Shown: positions 10,514-22,885 of the stretch, in pieces
Position numbering within the stretch: position 1 is the stretch's first letter
Layout of the letters: every line of letters begins with the position of its first letter
NCBI RefSeq assembly: GCF_018873765.1
Contig: NC_057916.1
Span: 25,405,001-25,469,000 of the forward strand
Length of the DNA: 64,000 bases
Direction: 5' to 3'
Source of the DNA: Telopea speciosissima
Lineage: Eukaryota > Streptophyta > Magnoliopsida > Proteales > Proteaceae
The notes under the pieces: model-generated
Databases searched by the model: none
The model's input: only the letters and a program-made list of their open reading frames with translations
Told to the model about the DNA's origin: nothing
Program-made: the position numbers and the translations under genes

Positions 10514-13500
10514 TTTTGATTTATTATTATCATGTTTTTGCAATTCTTTAAGTCAAAGTACCTAATTTCATCCATTGTGTTTCCCTAGGCCATTTTCCCT
10601 AGGATTACAACATTGAATTACAAATTATAATATAAATCCCAAGTCTACAGAAGTTGCCTTGAAGAATATCTACTTGTTGCTTTGGGGATCTCAAAGATGG
10701 TCTTACTGAAGAAAGCTTGATTTCACCATTGGGCTTCTCATCACCATGGCATAAGGTGGACTTATTGAGGTTCTCTTAACAATGGAAGGCTAAACTCATT
10801 GATTGAAGCTTGACCATCTAAAAACCATTGCACACAAAATTATCTAGTACACTATTAAACTTAAAGATTGAGGCTAGTAATCCAAAGGGTATTTTGGAAC
10901 ATACTAAAACCCTAGGAGGAGTTTGTGAACCATCCTCTATGGGTGGAGGGAAACTTAATCCTCACCAAAAAACATCTATAAATATGTAATGTCTCAACTC
11001 TTAACACTAATCACCATTGGAAAAACGTGCCAAGTGCGAATGTTTAGAGCCTCTTCATAGTAGAGGTATCATTCAATGACGACTGCCTGAGCCTTGAGCA
11101 GCTCTTGAGCTGAAATTGGTGTCATTTTAAAGATTTATGAATCTACTATCTTATCGAAATTATTTTACGTTTATCTAAGTTGTAGTTTGCTAGTTAAGTA
11201 GTTCTACTCATTTGAATGATTGTACTAAACAAAAATTTGAATGGATGTATGTCGTTATCCTTGATAGGGCAATGGAGTGACAGAACTTTTACAGTTTTCT
11301 TATATATATATATTGTTGATAGAAAACAAAATTCCATTATGCTAAAGGAGATAATACATCAAAAGTTTTACATTTTCTGGGACATCTTGCCTGGACAGCA
11401 AGATCATGTGCTAAAGAGATTTATTTTGGATTTTCTCTTATTTGTACCATTTAATAGTGGTCAATTTTAGAATTTTATTAATTTTAAAGGAAACAAATTA
11501 TCATGTTATCGATTGGTGTGTGGTTTGTGTGATTACACTTTCATAAAAAAAAATGTTATCGATAAACAGATTCCTGTGCATGTCCTCTCACATTCCCGTG
11601 GATCCTATGCCTTATCTTTTTGTTAAAACCCCCCTACTCGACAATTCCATTTCCATCCCCTCATTAATGGAAAACTACACTCTGGCATCACAAGCAATCT
11701 CTTTTTTTAATTTTAATTAGGACCTAGTTTTCTTTCATCCATGATAAAGGAGGAATCCCCTCACCTTTGCCGTGGTAGTAGATTTGCATGGGAAGAGGTC
11801 GTGTTGACTTCATCAAAGGTAGGTGGAAGTGTAATGATAGTCCAAAAGTCCAATCACATGGCTATGGAAAACTTAATACTTCTGATTATGTATTTCATAT
11901 CAATTATGCGTTTTAAGGCATTCTATAAGTGCATTTAGGTTATGATCAATCTCATCTTTCATTCATAAAGTTAGGGGCAGAAGATCGCAGCCAAGCTACG
12001 TGACCCCTACACAAGCACAGGGGCATCAACGAAGTGAATTTTTTTCATTTCAAGGAGTGAGCCGGTCATTTTGCAAAGGCTGGGGGCAAAGGCAATGTGC
12101 GTAGGTGCAGGCTACACAACCAGTAGAGATCTTTTTTCCCTAGTAGTTCTGTGGAGGAGCGTGGCCTCTGCGTCTAGACACAGGAGGGGGGTGAAATGAC
12201 TGTCCCCCACCCCCATGAAAAATAAAAATACGTATCTTGTTGATTCTTCTATGCACGTAGGGACCACGCTCCCTCAAAAAGAACTTTCCCCTTTTTAATT
12301 AGAGAGAGAGAGGGATTGATGGATTGTTGTTAATTGACTACTCATTACTTTCAACTAGTTTCAAGCTTTACCTAACTTTTAAAGCTTGATTTTTCTCCTA
12401 ACTTATATAAAACTCCATTCATTGAGGAATATTTAAACAAAAAAAATTATTTGAAGAATCTCTCAATCAGTATCGATAATAATATTACTAATTACCCCAT
12501 ACGTGACATCAAAATTATGAAAATGACAATGTACTAAATCTATTAATTAAATTTTAGTGTCAATATTTATGTCCTGTTATTGAACCTTATGGAGAGATTC
12601 AGATGGTCTCCATCGGGGATCGAGGAACAGTAAGAACATTATCATCTTCGTATTATAGGGGGAAGAACATTTTTGACCCTTGATGGCTACTTTTCCTGCA
12701 AGAAAACATTTAATCTGTTTCCAGGATACATTTATTGTCATCTCATGAAGGAAGAAAGTTCCACTTTGATCATCTTACTTCTCCAGCCTTTGCGTTAAGT
12801 TTTTTCTAACCATTTACTATTGAATGGGACGATTCTGACTCTTAATCGGTTTCAGACACTATAACGGTGTCCAGAATCAATTTTTTTAATACAAATAGTT
12901 GTTTACAAAAAAAAAGATATAAAAATAATTAAATATTTATTGTTAAGCATATAAATAATTAAATGTCAATCCATAAACAAGCAAATAAAAATATTAATCA
13001 AAATATGTAAAAGGAAACCTAACAGTTAATAAATTAAGGGTGTCAATCAATCGGTCCGATCCGATTTTTGGATAGGCAAAATCAAAATCAAACTGTTAAT
13101 ACAAAGTTCAATTTCGGTCTGTTTTAGTCTAATTTGATATTTTATCCAGTTCACTTAATGGCCTTTAACCGGTCCATTATCGGGTTGCTATTTGTTACTG
13201 AAAATTGACACCACTAAATAAATCCAAAATCCAAAATCAACATCTCATAATCTTTTTATTTTTTGTGGTAACTAACATCTCATAATCCAACTTACATTAA
13301 TACGTTATATATGATTATATGCCTTTTAAGCTACAAATGCGTCATGGTGGTTCTGATTCTAAATAAGGTCGTAACCTAGTAGCGTACAAGGCTCTCGTCA
13401 CTACAAGGTTTGGGGAGAGTCATATCGTACGCAACCTTATCCTTGCTTTCGCAGAGAGGCTGTTTTCCATATTCGAACCCATGACCACTTGGTCACAATG

Positions 13501-13888
13501 GAACAACCTTTAAATGGTTCCATCTTAGAATCATGTGCCATTTTTTAATGGGTTTCAAAATCTAAATTTAGAACCGGACCAATAACTAATTAATGGATGG
13601 ATAAATTTCAATTCTTAACAGGTCAGTTCCGGTTCAATTTTTTATCGGTCCTAAATTGACACTCTTAAATTATAGTACTATACTAAACTTGAGCCTTGAG
13701 GGGTACCCATAGTCATTACCAAGTTACCAACTCACTAATTTTGATATAGTGGATTAAGTTAGTAACTAACAACTCCCCCTGCTACCCAATTTGTTCAAAC
13801 ACCTAATCCTCCATGATACAAAGAGATGTTGCTAAGCGATAATTAACTAAAATAATGTTCTTTCTTCTATTTTCTGTTTAATCTTTGT
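10514..13888. other. Intergenic stretch, AT-rich, without a recognisable gene
   Basis: No ORF here has a domain I recognise. Positions about 11960-12300 look like a MITE or SINE-like repeat (GTGGCCTCTGCGTC core, resembling the GTGTGGCCTACGCC core of the small element at 26543). Positions about 13036-13670 begin AAGGGTGTCAATCAATCGG and end TAAATTGACACTCTT, a pair of hAT-like terminal repeats. I could not find a clean 8-bp target duplication for the latter. The final 200 bases are the CASP promoter. Confidence 0.45.
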
Positions 13889-13889
13889 T

Positions 13890-13896
13890 TATATAA
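13890..13896 (+). promoter_or_regulatory. TATA box of the CASP gene
   Basis: TATATAA lies 135 bases before the chosen ATG at 14031. It places the transcription start at about 13920. An in-frame ATG at 13911 would therefore lie at or before the transcript start, which supports 14031 as the true start. Confidence 0.6.
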
Positions 13897-14030
13897 GGCA
13901 TCACGTACCCATGAAAGGATTTCATACAAGCCCTGCAATTTCCTTAACAGCACCAGGTCTTCCTCTGATCCTTTCCTCTTCATTATCTCTCATCACCTCG
14001 CTCGTCTTCCATAGAATCCGTTTGACGAGA

Positions 14031-15961
14031 ATGAAGAGCGGTGAAGGTGAAGCGACCACCATCGTCATTGGAGAGGCAACCGTGGACACAAAAGGAAAAT
14101 CTTCGGCCGCTGCTCCGGTGGTTGCCACCACAAAATCTATCAAGTCTTTAAAGTCTATCAACTACGGAAAGGGAGAATGGAAGAAAGGGATTGCCGTCTT
14201 CGATTTCCTTATAAGGCTCATTGCTCTAGCGGCTACTCTTACTGGAGCTATTGTAATGGGATCGACCAATCAAACTCTTCCCTTCTTCACTCAGTCATTT
14301 CAATTTCGAGCTACCTATAGTGATTTCCCTCCTTTCACGTAAGTATTTTTGTTTTTTTTTGTATGAATTATAGTAGATAATATAGAAATTAAGCTTGATC
14401 TAACTAGACCTGATGTGGTTTTTTCCCTTCAAGTATTATCATTGGAGAATTATTTGCATCTCTCTCATCTGCAGTGTTCTTATGGGCCACTAAACCGGGT
14501 GGTCAGACCAATGAGAGCATTCAGTCGGCCAACCAAAAGGCCCAACAGTGAACTGTCCATGGTTCTTGATAAAGGGTCTAGGTCAAAGCCAAGGGCCAGT
14601 CAATCAAATTATTTGGAGTTTGGGTCAACCAACTCGGACTTGGGAAAACTGGCCAGAATGAACCATAGGATCCAGATCCTCTACAGCACGCTGCCCGTAG
14701 CGGCCTGAGCCGCTCAAACTGAGCTGTTGGCCCAAGCGGGGGTAAGGTGGTCATTGTGTGTGCAGCCTAGTCTGCGCCGCACAAGCTGCTACGGACAGTT
14801 GTGTCGTAGACGATCTGAATTGTGAACTATAACAATGTCTTCTTGCATTGAAATTGTAACCATCTTACGTGAACAAACTTTTGGTTATGGTGTTTAATAT
14901 CATTTTTACCCTACAAATAGACATAGCATGAAGAAGACCGGTCCCCTACACGTTTGGACGGGGGACAATTGAGTTTGCGGGGCACCTCGCATAGGCATGG
15001 GCCTTGGTCTCGAGTTTGAGTCCTCTTCCCCCCCCCCCCCATTTGCAGAGCTAGTTGCTATTGCCACCCTCTTGGGGTCCCCCACCCTCTGTGAGTCTGC
15101 GGTGATGCTCCCTTGGGCGCCCACTTGGGACGCCATCGTAGTGGATGTTCATCCTCTCAAGTGTGGTGCACTGTCTAGTTCATATTTAAAGTGGATCCGA
15201 CGATGGCCACTGTACTTGAGAGGATAAAAAACCAAGAACATGTTTGATGTACTTTGAAGGTGCACTGGGCAGTACACAACACTTGAGAGGATAAAAATTC
15301 CATTGTATTGGCATATGGACCATCGTAAAGAATGACTCAAAAGAAGGGGGGAAAAAAAGTGCGAACAAGGTCAATTCCGTCTTTTTATAGTCTTAACCAA
15401 CCATGATTACACAAAGCAAAACCCTTGTTGCATGAATCTCTACAAATCTACGAGAAGTTCAAGCTGTTACATACATATATATATGCAGGTTATTCGTTGT
15501 GGCAAATGCGGTGGCCAGTGGGTATCTCGTCCTCTCCCTGCCTTTCTCCATTGCCAGCATCGTTCGACCCAATGCAGGAGGACCGAGGCTCCTTCTGCTA
15601 ATCCTTGACACAGTAAGTTACTTTACATGGCATATGAATCAATCATGATAGTTAGAAATAACGTATTTGATCCATAAGATAATATTGGTGTTTAATTCCC
15701 ATGCATTTAACGTGAAATATTTCTTGTTTGGGTAATGAATTGAAGGTGATGGTTGGCATCACTTCGGCAGGCGCTGCAGCGGCAGCTGCGATTGTCTATT
15801 TAGCTCACGATGGGAACCCGAACGCAAATTGGCTCCCCATCTGTCGACAATTTAATAGCTTCTGTGATCAAATCAGTGGGGCTGTAGTAGCGTCTTTCGT
15901 TGCAGCGGTCATCCTCATGTTGCTGGTCGCTATGTCAGCATTGGCCCTTCGGAAGCATTGA
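14031..15961 (+). CDS. Casparian strip membrane protein (CASP), three exons, complete
   Basis: Exons 14031-14338, 15489-15612 and 15746-15961 join with GT-AG borders to give 215 residues, the family's normal length. Four membrane spans are visible at about 54-76, 104-128, 137-160 and 185-210. Arg62 in the first span and Asp143 in the third are the conserved charged pair. The first outer loop carries [12 protein letters not shown], close to the signature of true CASPs rather than general CASP-like proteins, and the second loop has two Cys ([10 protein letters not shown]). The C-terminus ALALRKH is typical. CASPs scaffold the lignin-depositing membrane domain of root endodermis at the plasma membrane. 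Intron 1 (1150 bases) holds repeat pieces, including the inverted repeat at 15151-15292. The upstream in-frame ATG at 13911 would add 40 atypical residues and is rejected. Confidence 0.93.
15151..15292. repeat. Short inverted-repeat (MITE-like) sequence in CASP intron 1
   Basis: The stretch begins ATCCTCTCAAGTG and ends CACTTGAGAGGAT, perfect inverted ends of 13 bases. A third copy of the end motif (ACTTGAGAGGATAAAAA) lies inside, at about 15215. It looks like a small non-autonomous DNA element or a foldback derivative. No target duplication was identified. Confidence 0.5.
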
Positions 15962-18846
15962 CTGCAAGGACCTTCTTTACTTGAAACCCCTCCTGTTTGA
16001 TTGCTACGTCAATCTGAATCTTCTTTAATTTGTGTTTTCTTTTGACTTTTCGCTTTTTCTAGGGTTAGGTACCTTTTGCAACTTTTAGTTATGTTGGGAA
16101 TGTGGGGTGAGTGATACATTTACATAATATAAGTTTGTGTTGCACGCCTCTTTACTCGCAACTTTTGATCGCACCTGAAATCAAACTTCTACCAAGTGGC
16201 AGCTTTTTTGGAGCACCAACTTTGTTGATTGGTTGACCTACGTAGTCCCCTACACACTTTTTAAGTTTTAGTTTAATGTGAGTTGGTCATTTTAGAAAAA
16301 CAATCATTAAAAAATCCAAGACCGTGAAGACGGTGTATACATGTAAGAATGATGGTAATGACAAACGAGAGAACTACTAGCTAACTTGGTATTAAAAATC
16401 TGAAACGTTGTCTAAACAACCGCTCCAAAGCCATAGTAATAATCTTAGAACATATGGATCATATGAGAATTTCATATGTGTATTATTGTCTGTCGAATAG
16501 AAATAAAATTCTCGTATGTAATGTACAGTCGATCCTTTGACCTGAGAGGTCCTTATCAACTTGATTACGCATTGTACGTTTTATTGCACCAACAATTTGA
16601 TGTCTTATTGACTATACATTGATGGATCGAATTCATAATTTTTTACCATATTTAAAAGAGATGCTTAATATTAAATCCATTCCCCTCATTGAAGATCGAG
16701 AGAGAATGTCTGTAATTTAGGGTTCGCATTTATGGAAATTGCTTCATCGTCGAGACATTCCTAATTCCCATGGCATGGAATAAATGGATCCACAAAGTAA
16801 TGGACTTGGCGAATCCATATGGGGAGCTCCATTTGGTTCAGAAGACTAGATTACATTTTTGCAAGAGAAGTAGAGAACCATTCTCGTGTGTCCCTTGATC
16901 GCCACATGGCTTCCACTCAATCCATACACCTATCCTAATGGAGGAGAGGGAATGAATGACATCGATGTGGCAACCAAGGGGCTTACAAGAATGTTTCTCG
17001 TACGAGACTGTGATCCAGACTCTTGGTTGAGGTTGGCCTGAATTGAAGGATATCTTACCCAAAAAAAACAGAATTGAAGGTTATGATTGTTACACCACCA
17101 TGAGAAGAGACGAGTACAACTCTCGGTGCAGAATCTGTGGAGGAGACTGAAACGTCTACCATCAAATACTGAAGTCTCTATTGCTCCTTGGTTTTGCCAA
17201 ATGAAAAATAAGTATGCTTTGAAGTCGTGCTTGGGTAATGCGAATCTGCCAATGACTTAGCCCTTTAAGCACTGAAAACTTTGTTTTATTTTGCATTAAA
17301 CACCACCTTATTGGGCTGAATCTTGACATGGGAGTAGACCTTAAGAGTCTAGCTATCCAAAATTTCAGCACTATCTAAATCTACCACTTACCATAAGTGC
17401 CAATCCATGGATTTCATGTTCAGGCCACCGTTTGCCAGAGCCACTTTTAGAATTATATTCTATTAGATGGTGGCAAACATTAAGAATAAAAACTCGTCTA
17501 AGATTCATATGAAGTAGCTTTTTGGTCTTGTGCTGGTATTTGATGGGATTGAAATTTAATGAAACATGTTATTCATATCATCATTTAATTGTGAGTTAAC
17601 TGCTAAACCTATACATATTCTCCACATGTCAATAAAGAAAAAAATATGTTCCCTAAGAAGAGGGGGATAAAAGCCACAGTCCTGCACACATGGAAATAAA
17701 TGGCCAAGACTAACAGATTCTACAATGACAAGGTGACACCGTTAACACGCAGCAGAAGAGTGAAACAAAGTCAAAAGGGTCTTTAGAGGATGGATAAAAA
17801 CCAACCTGCTTAGTGCCTCATAAGGAACTCAGTAAGCAAAGCTGAGGCCAGAATTAAGTGGGAAAAACTTTGCAAGAGAAGAAAATTTGTATCAACAGAG
17901 CAGTTCAAAATATCCACTGTAATGGCACAAGAAAAGGGCCTAAAACGGGCCTGTAAAGTAGCAGAATGACTGAAGAATAGGGAGAACAACAAACATGAAT
18001 CTACATCTAAAGGAAAAATAGAGAAAATGACAAGGTTGCCATCCATGTACCTGATGGAGCCTGGATGAGTTTTTGAAGATGTTTGCTCAGGATCCACACT
18101 GGGTGGGCAATTGCACCAAGTGGCTGTGAAGATGTTGAGAACAGAAAACCTTCACAGATGCAAGCCCCTGTTTTGGTTGATCAGCAAATTCCAATAAATC
18201 TTCCACTGATTCAGCCACCACTTTTGGTTGCTCAACGAGTCTTCTTGCAACAGAAAATACTCTTGATTTATGCTTCAGTGTATCCACCAAAACCCATTAT
18301 AATTCATTATGCAAACAAGTATCCGTTATTAAAATTACAAGAGTCATGCCAGCATTCTAGGAGTTGGTAGCATTCCCTAAATGCTCTTATTTCCACCTCA
18401 ACCAACTTCAACCATCTCACAACGATGATTAATCAGTCATATAACAAGGAAATTTAGATCCTTAATATAAATCGCTTTCATTGCATAATCAATAAAATGG
18501 CTAAAACAACTTAACATGTGCAGGAAGCTAAAATCTGAGAATTCAACAATTAAAAAAATAAAATAAAAAATTGTGTGCAAGAAAATGGAAAGGGTGAAGG
18601 GGAAAAAACATAAACAAAACTTGCAAAGTAGATTTCTATCAACCAGCAGTACTAGATCTCAGAATGCACAAAAATTCTTTTAAAAGTTCATACCAGCAGA
18701 AATCAATACAATCCTGTTAATGGGAGAATGGAAAAATATACACTGTACAGACATAAGTGAAACAGGGGCAAGTACCCACAGAGGACCATTAAAATTTCAT
18801 ACTTGGATGAGTCCTGGGCAATATTTGCATTCATAAGTTTGCCAAC
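15962..18846. other. Intergenic stretch between CASP and FAM32A
   Basis: The two genes converge here. The first few hundred bases are the CASP 3' UTR and the last few hundred the FAM32A 3' UTR (minus strand). Reading frames at 17810-18097 and 18087-18290 are open but have no recognisable motif and no supporting splice structure. No RNA gene or clear element was found. Confidence 0.5.
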
Positions 18847-19791
18847 TCAGCCTGGGCCAACTTTAGGAATGTCATAGTGCTCACTCATATTTGCCAGATA
18901 CTGGTTGAAATCCTGAATGCGATCACGGTGCGATTTATTGGAAGTTTTGGCCAGCCTTCGGAGTTCAATTTGCTCCCTCTGCTCATGATACCGCCTCTCA
19001 GCAGGTGTGAGATGATCATTATGAGTAGTAACATTTCCATCCCCGCCCAATTGGTTGGCCTCATTTATAGCCTCATTAGTATCGGGCATCCCTGTACCTC
19101 CACCTTACAAAATGAAGAACGAATATAAGCATAAGATCAGAAGGAAATGCCCCTCCCAAAAAAAATCTAGAAAATCCCAGAAACCTCAAGTTTAAAAATG
19201 ACAGGAGGGAGCCCTCAATGCCGCCGTTACTATAGATACACATGCAAATGGAGCACAAACCACCATCCAGAGTGTTCAACCTAAGTGCCATCTTGAGATG
19301 ATCAGACGATTCAATATAATACATTGACGAAAACAAGCAAATATGCATACATCAGGTCCTCAGATTCATTGACCATGTACATCTGATTGGTGACCACATC
19401 AAAAGGGAATCACAATGCCAAATGCATGTGTGCCATTAGTACGGCGGAACCAAAAGGAGATTCCTTCCGTCTAAAGCAGAGGATTCCTCAGAATCCCATA
19501 TCGTTGATAAGTTTCAAAACCATATAAATCAGGCAAAAAAACTATATCCATTGGTGATGAAAAACAAACTTCCTTTTCTTTCTTAATTCTTTAAGAATGG
19601 TGAAACGAAGTTCAGTATCAATGACAGGATAGAATCGACCAACCTGTTGAAAGCTCATTCCCCTTGACTTCAATTATTTCATCATAATGCTTCTTCTGCT
19701 TCTTCTTCTTCTTGACTCCACCAGCTTTAACATCCAGGGCTTTTCCCTTCAGCTTCAGCTTCCCACCAACAACATTTTCATATTCCGACAT
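18847..19791 (-). CDS. FAM32A-like protein, two coding exons, complete
   Basis: Coding exons 19791-19644 and 19091-18847 join (donor GTTGGT, acceptor GTACAG) into 130 residues. The N-terminus MSEYENVVGGKLKLKGKAL and the Lys-rich KKKKKQKKHYDEI block match plant FAM32A. The C-terminal half is the conserved part: TPAERRYHEQREQIELRRLA, then the helix SNKSHRDRIQDFNQYLANMSEHYDIPKV, which corresponds closely to human FAM32A. In animals this small nuclear protein enters the catalytic spliceosome and stabilises exon ligation; a similar role here is inferred from homology. The ATG follows an acceptor (TTCTGGCAG) by five bases, so there is at least one leader exon upstream, probably at 24946-25190. Confidence 0.9.
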
Positions 19792-20399
19792 ACTCCCTGC
19801 CAGAAAGAAAAAACTTGGAAATATTATGACAGTTGAAAGCATAAAAGATTACAGAAATATAGACGAAATATCAGGGGCTACATCCCACCCACTTCCCCTC
19901 TTTGCAACTTATGTTGTCCACAAAAGCTTGACAGTTGTGAGAAAATCTGGAGGAAAAAAAATTCCAGAGAAGCATATAATTTGATGAATTAAGACTGCCC
20001 TTGTTGAGGGTAAACCAAAAGGAGTATGATAACTCATAGATAGCCAAATTGAAAGTGTGTGAATTCTGTGGAATACAAAGTGCAAAGATGGGATCCGTAT
20101 GGTCCATATGGAAATAGGGGAAATAGTGGAGAAGAAGGAAGATACCTAGCTGTCCTTGCGGATTCAGATCAATCTACCTGTTCACTCAGTTGTCTGAGGT
20201 TGAGGAAGGTCAAGGGAAGAAGATGGTGCCGTCTATCCTTCTGGATTTCTCACTTTCGTTTTAAAATATTTCATCGCTATTTTATACAACTTTTACACAT
20301 TATTAAGTTATTTCACACATAAGTCACCCATTAAAATTTAGTATTTCACCCACAAAACACTCTCTTTAGGCTGCAAGCCTCTAGACGCCTGGCCACCGC

Positions 20400-21100
20400 C
20401 TGGCTTGCCTTATCACTATGAGAATTATGATACTTTTGAAAACTGTTTGTATCAAGCCACATACACTTGTTAGAACAGAAATATTCACTTTCTAAGATGA
20501 ATTGTTAAACAAATTTGCAAAATACTACCACAGGTGAAATGTAGCTAATAGAATTACAATTTTAAAAATTGGTACTGGATTGGTCATATTGGCCATTTGT
20601 ATCAGTGTCAGCCGTGACCGATATTGATACCAATACCTGATCGATAGGGATTGGTCAATACGGTACAAATATTTTTTTTTAATGATGAAAAATGCTGTTA
20701 TAATCTGTGTCAGCGGTGATCGATACCGTCACTGATACTGTAAACTAAATCCATGAGTAGAGAAGATGGTTGTGTATGAGATAGCAAGTCTGTAATGATG
20801 AATGCTATGTTGATAATAGATACATAGTGTCGTAATTATCAGTGGTCTATGTTACATGAAATGATTGGTTGGTAACTTTGGTTCTGGTTTTGGCTTCCTG
20901 ATCTCGGAGAGGTTTCCAGTGTTTTATCCTCATCAAATGATTGGTCAGTACCTTAGGTTCTGGTTTAGGTACAGAGTAGGTGAATTTCATCAAGTCAAGT
21001 GATCTGGTAAAGCAGTAAAGTATTACTGTTTCAAAGCTATCATAGATCAGTATTATAATAGCTGAACCAGGTAGGGATTTAAATTTCATCCACTATTGTT
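20400..21100. other. Non-coding stretch in the FAM32A leader intron
   Basis: No gene was found. About 20575-20740 holds GATACCGATAC-type repeats common in plant MITE-like sequence. About 20860-20960 has a short internal duplication (GATTGGTTGGTAAC and GATTGGTCAGTACC, each followed by a TTCTGGTTT motif). Confidence 0.4.
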
Positions 21101-21105
21101 AGTGA

Positions 21106-22885
21106 TGTAGATAAGTCATCTAAAGGGTTTATTTTATTAAACATAAGATTTGGGTTAGGTCATATATGTGTTGGGCTTTCGATCCCTTGGGTTTACTTTG
21201 TAATAAGTCAATTTAATAAGCCCAAATATGGGTAGAAAATAGGAAAACGGGAATTACTTCAATCCCGTTTAGAGTCTTGCTTTGAGTCTGTTTTCTTTAT
21301 TATTTGACTTTCCTAGTCAATTTAGGTTACCTTATTAGTTAAAGATTGGGTTAAGCTTTTCCTTTTTAGCGTTTAAGTTTATTTTTTAGTCTTCTATATA
21401 AGTTTGTAAGGGAGGCCAGCATTGTACACGAATTTGATTAATGATATATTGGCTTGAGCCTTTGTGAAAATCCTGAGATAGGATGGGTGAGATGCTCAGG
21501 CTGAGATAGCCAACCCCACCTTTCCCTATTCCCCCATCCCCTTCCATCGGTTCTTGATTCCAAACCTTAATTTCAGTCGAATCAAGTTCAAGAGTGCTAC
21601 AAGCTTTTGGGATTTTTTTAACTGATTGTCACATCGATTTCTTGAAGATTACTACATCAAAATCATTGCTGCCATGGTACATCTCCATCAACCAAATCAA
21701 CATGAGCAATCCAAACATCGATATAGGAGAATCTAGGGTTTTCTCAAAACCCTAATTGCTGCCCAATCTCCGTTCTCTATTTCTGATCGGCTTCTCTCTA
21801 TTCCGGATATTATTTATTCTTGATTGTTGCTTCAACTGGTTATTACTCTGTGGAATTATTCTTTTGGTTATCTTTGAGATCTCCTCATTCTTCTCCATCC
21901 AATTTTTTGAGATCCCATTGTTCTTTGGAGATTTTCTATTTGATCCTGCCTGGGATTAAACCTATTCTGGTTCTAGTCCTACATTATTTGGTATCAGAGC
22001 AAAAGGGTTTATTTTATTGAAAGTAAGCTTTGGGTTGGGTCATATATGTGTTGAACTTTTGATCCCATGGGTTTACTTTGTAATTAGCCAATTTAATAAG
22101 CCTAAAGTATAGGTAGAAAGTAGGAAAACGGAATTTACTTTAATAGTTTAGTTAGAGTCCTGTTTTGAGTCTGTTTTCTTTGTTATTTGACTTTCCTAGT
22201 GAATTTAGGTTCCCTTATTAGTTAAGGACTGGGTTAGGCCTTTCCTTTTTAATGTCTAAGTCTATTTTTGAGTCTTCTATCAACATTATATACAAATTAG
22301 ATTAATGAAATATTGGGTTGAGCCTTTGTGAAAATCCTGAGATAGGATGGGTGAGATGCCCAGGCTGAGATAGCCAACCCCACCTTTACCCATTCCCTTC
22401 CCCCATCCCCTTCCATCGGTTCTTGATTCCAACCCTTAATGTCAGTCAAATCGAGTTCAAGAGTGCTACAAGCTTTTGGGATCTTTTAAAACTGATTTTC
22501 ACATCAATTTCTTGAAGATTATTACATTAAGATCATTGCTGTCATGGTACATCTCTATCAACCAAATCAGCAGAGCAATCCAAACATCGATATAGGAGAA
22601 TCTAGGGTTTTCTCAAAACCCTAATTGCAGCTCGATCTCCGTTCTCTATTCTGATCGGCTTCTCTCTATTCAGTATATTATTTATTCTTGATTGCTGCTT
22701 CAACAGGTTAATACTCTATGGGATTATTTCTTTTGGTTATCTTTTGAGATCTCATCATTCTTCTCCAACCAAATTTTTGAGATCCCATTGTTCTCTTGGG
22801 AATCCCATGGCTCTCTTACTTGTTCTTTGGAGATTTTCTATTTAATCCTACCTGTGATAAGACCTATTCTGGTTCTAGTTTTACA
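21106..22885 (+). mobile_element. Two LTR copies in direct repeat around a primer-binding site
   Basis: Unit 1 (about 21106-21983) and unit 2 (about 22001-22885) are clearly homologous along almost their whole length, from AAAGGGTTTATTTTATT to the ending TTCTGGTTCTAGT...ACA. Between them lies TGGTATCAGAGC at 21989-22000, the primer-binding site complementary to initiator-Met tRNA. Unit 2 begins directly after this site and lacks the first bases of unit 1. This is the footprint of an LTR retrotransposon that lost its whole internal region and the start of its 3' LTR. It lies inside the inferred FAM32A leader intron, on the opposite strand to that gene. Related copies are at 3.1-4.0 kb. Confidence 0.7.

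Noticed and set aside
13911-14030. Upstream in-frame ATG that would add 40 residues to the CASP protein
   Set aside because: The TATA box at 13890 puts the transcript start at or after this ATG, and CASP proteins normally start with a short cytosolic tail like the one from 14031.
17810-18370. Overlapping open frames on both strands between CASP and FAM32A
   Set aside because: No domain, no plausible splice structure, and composition like the surrounding intergenic DNA.
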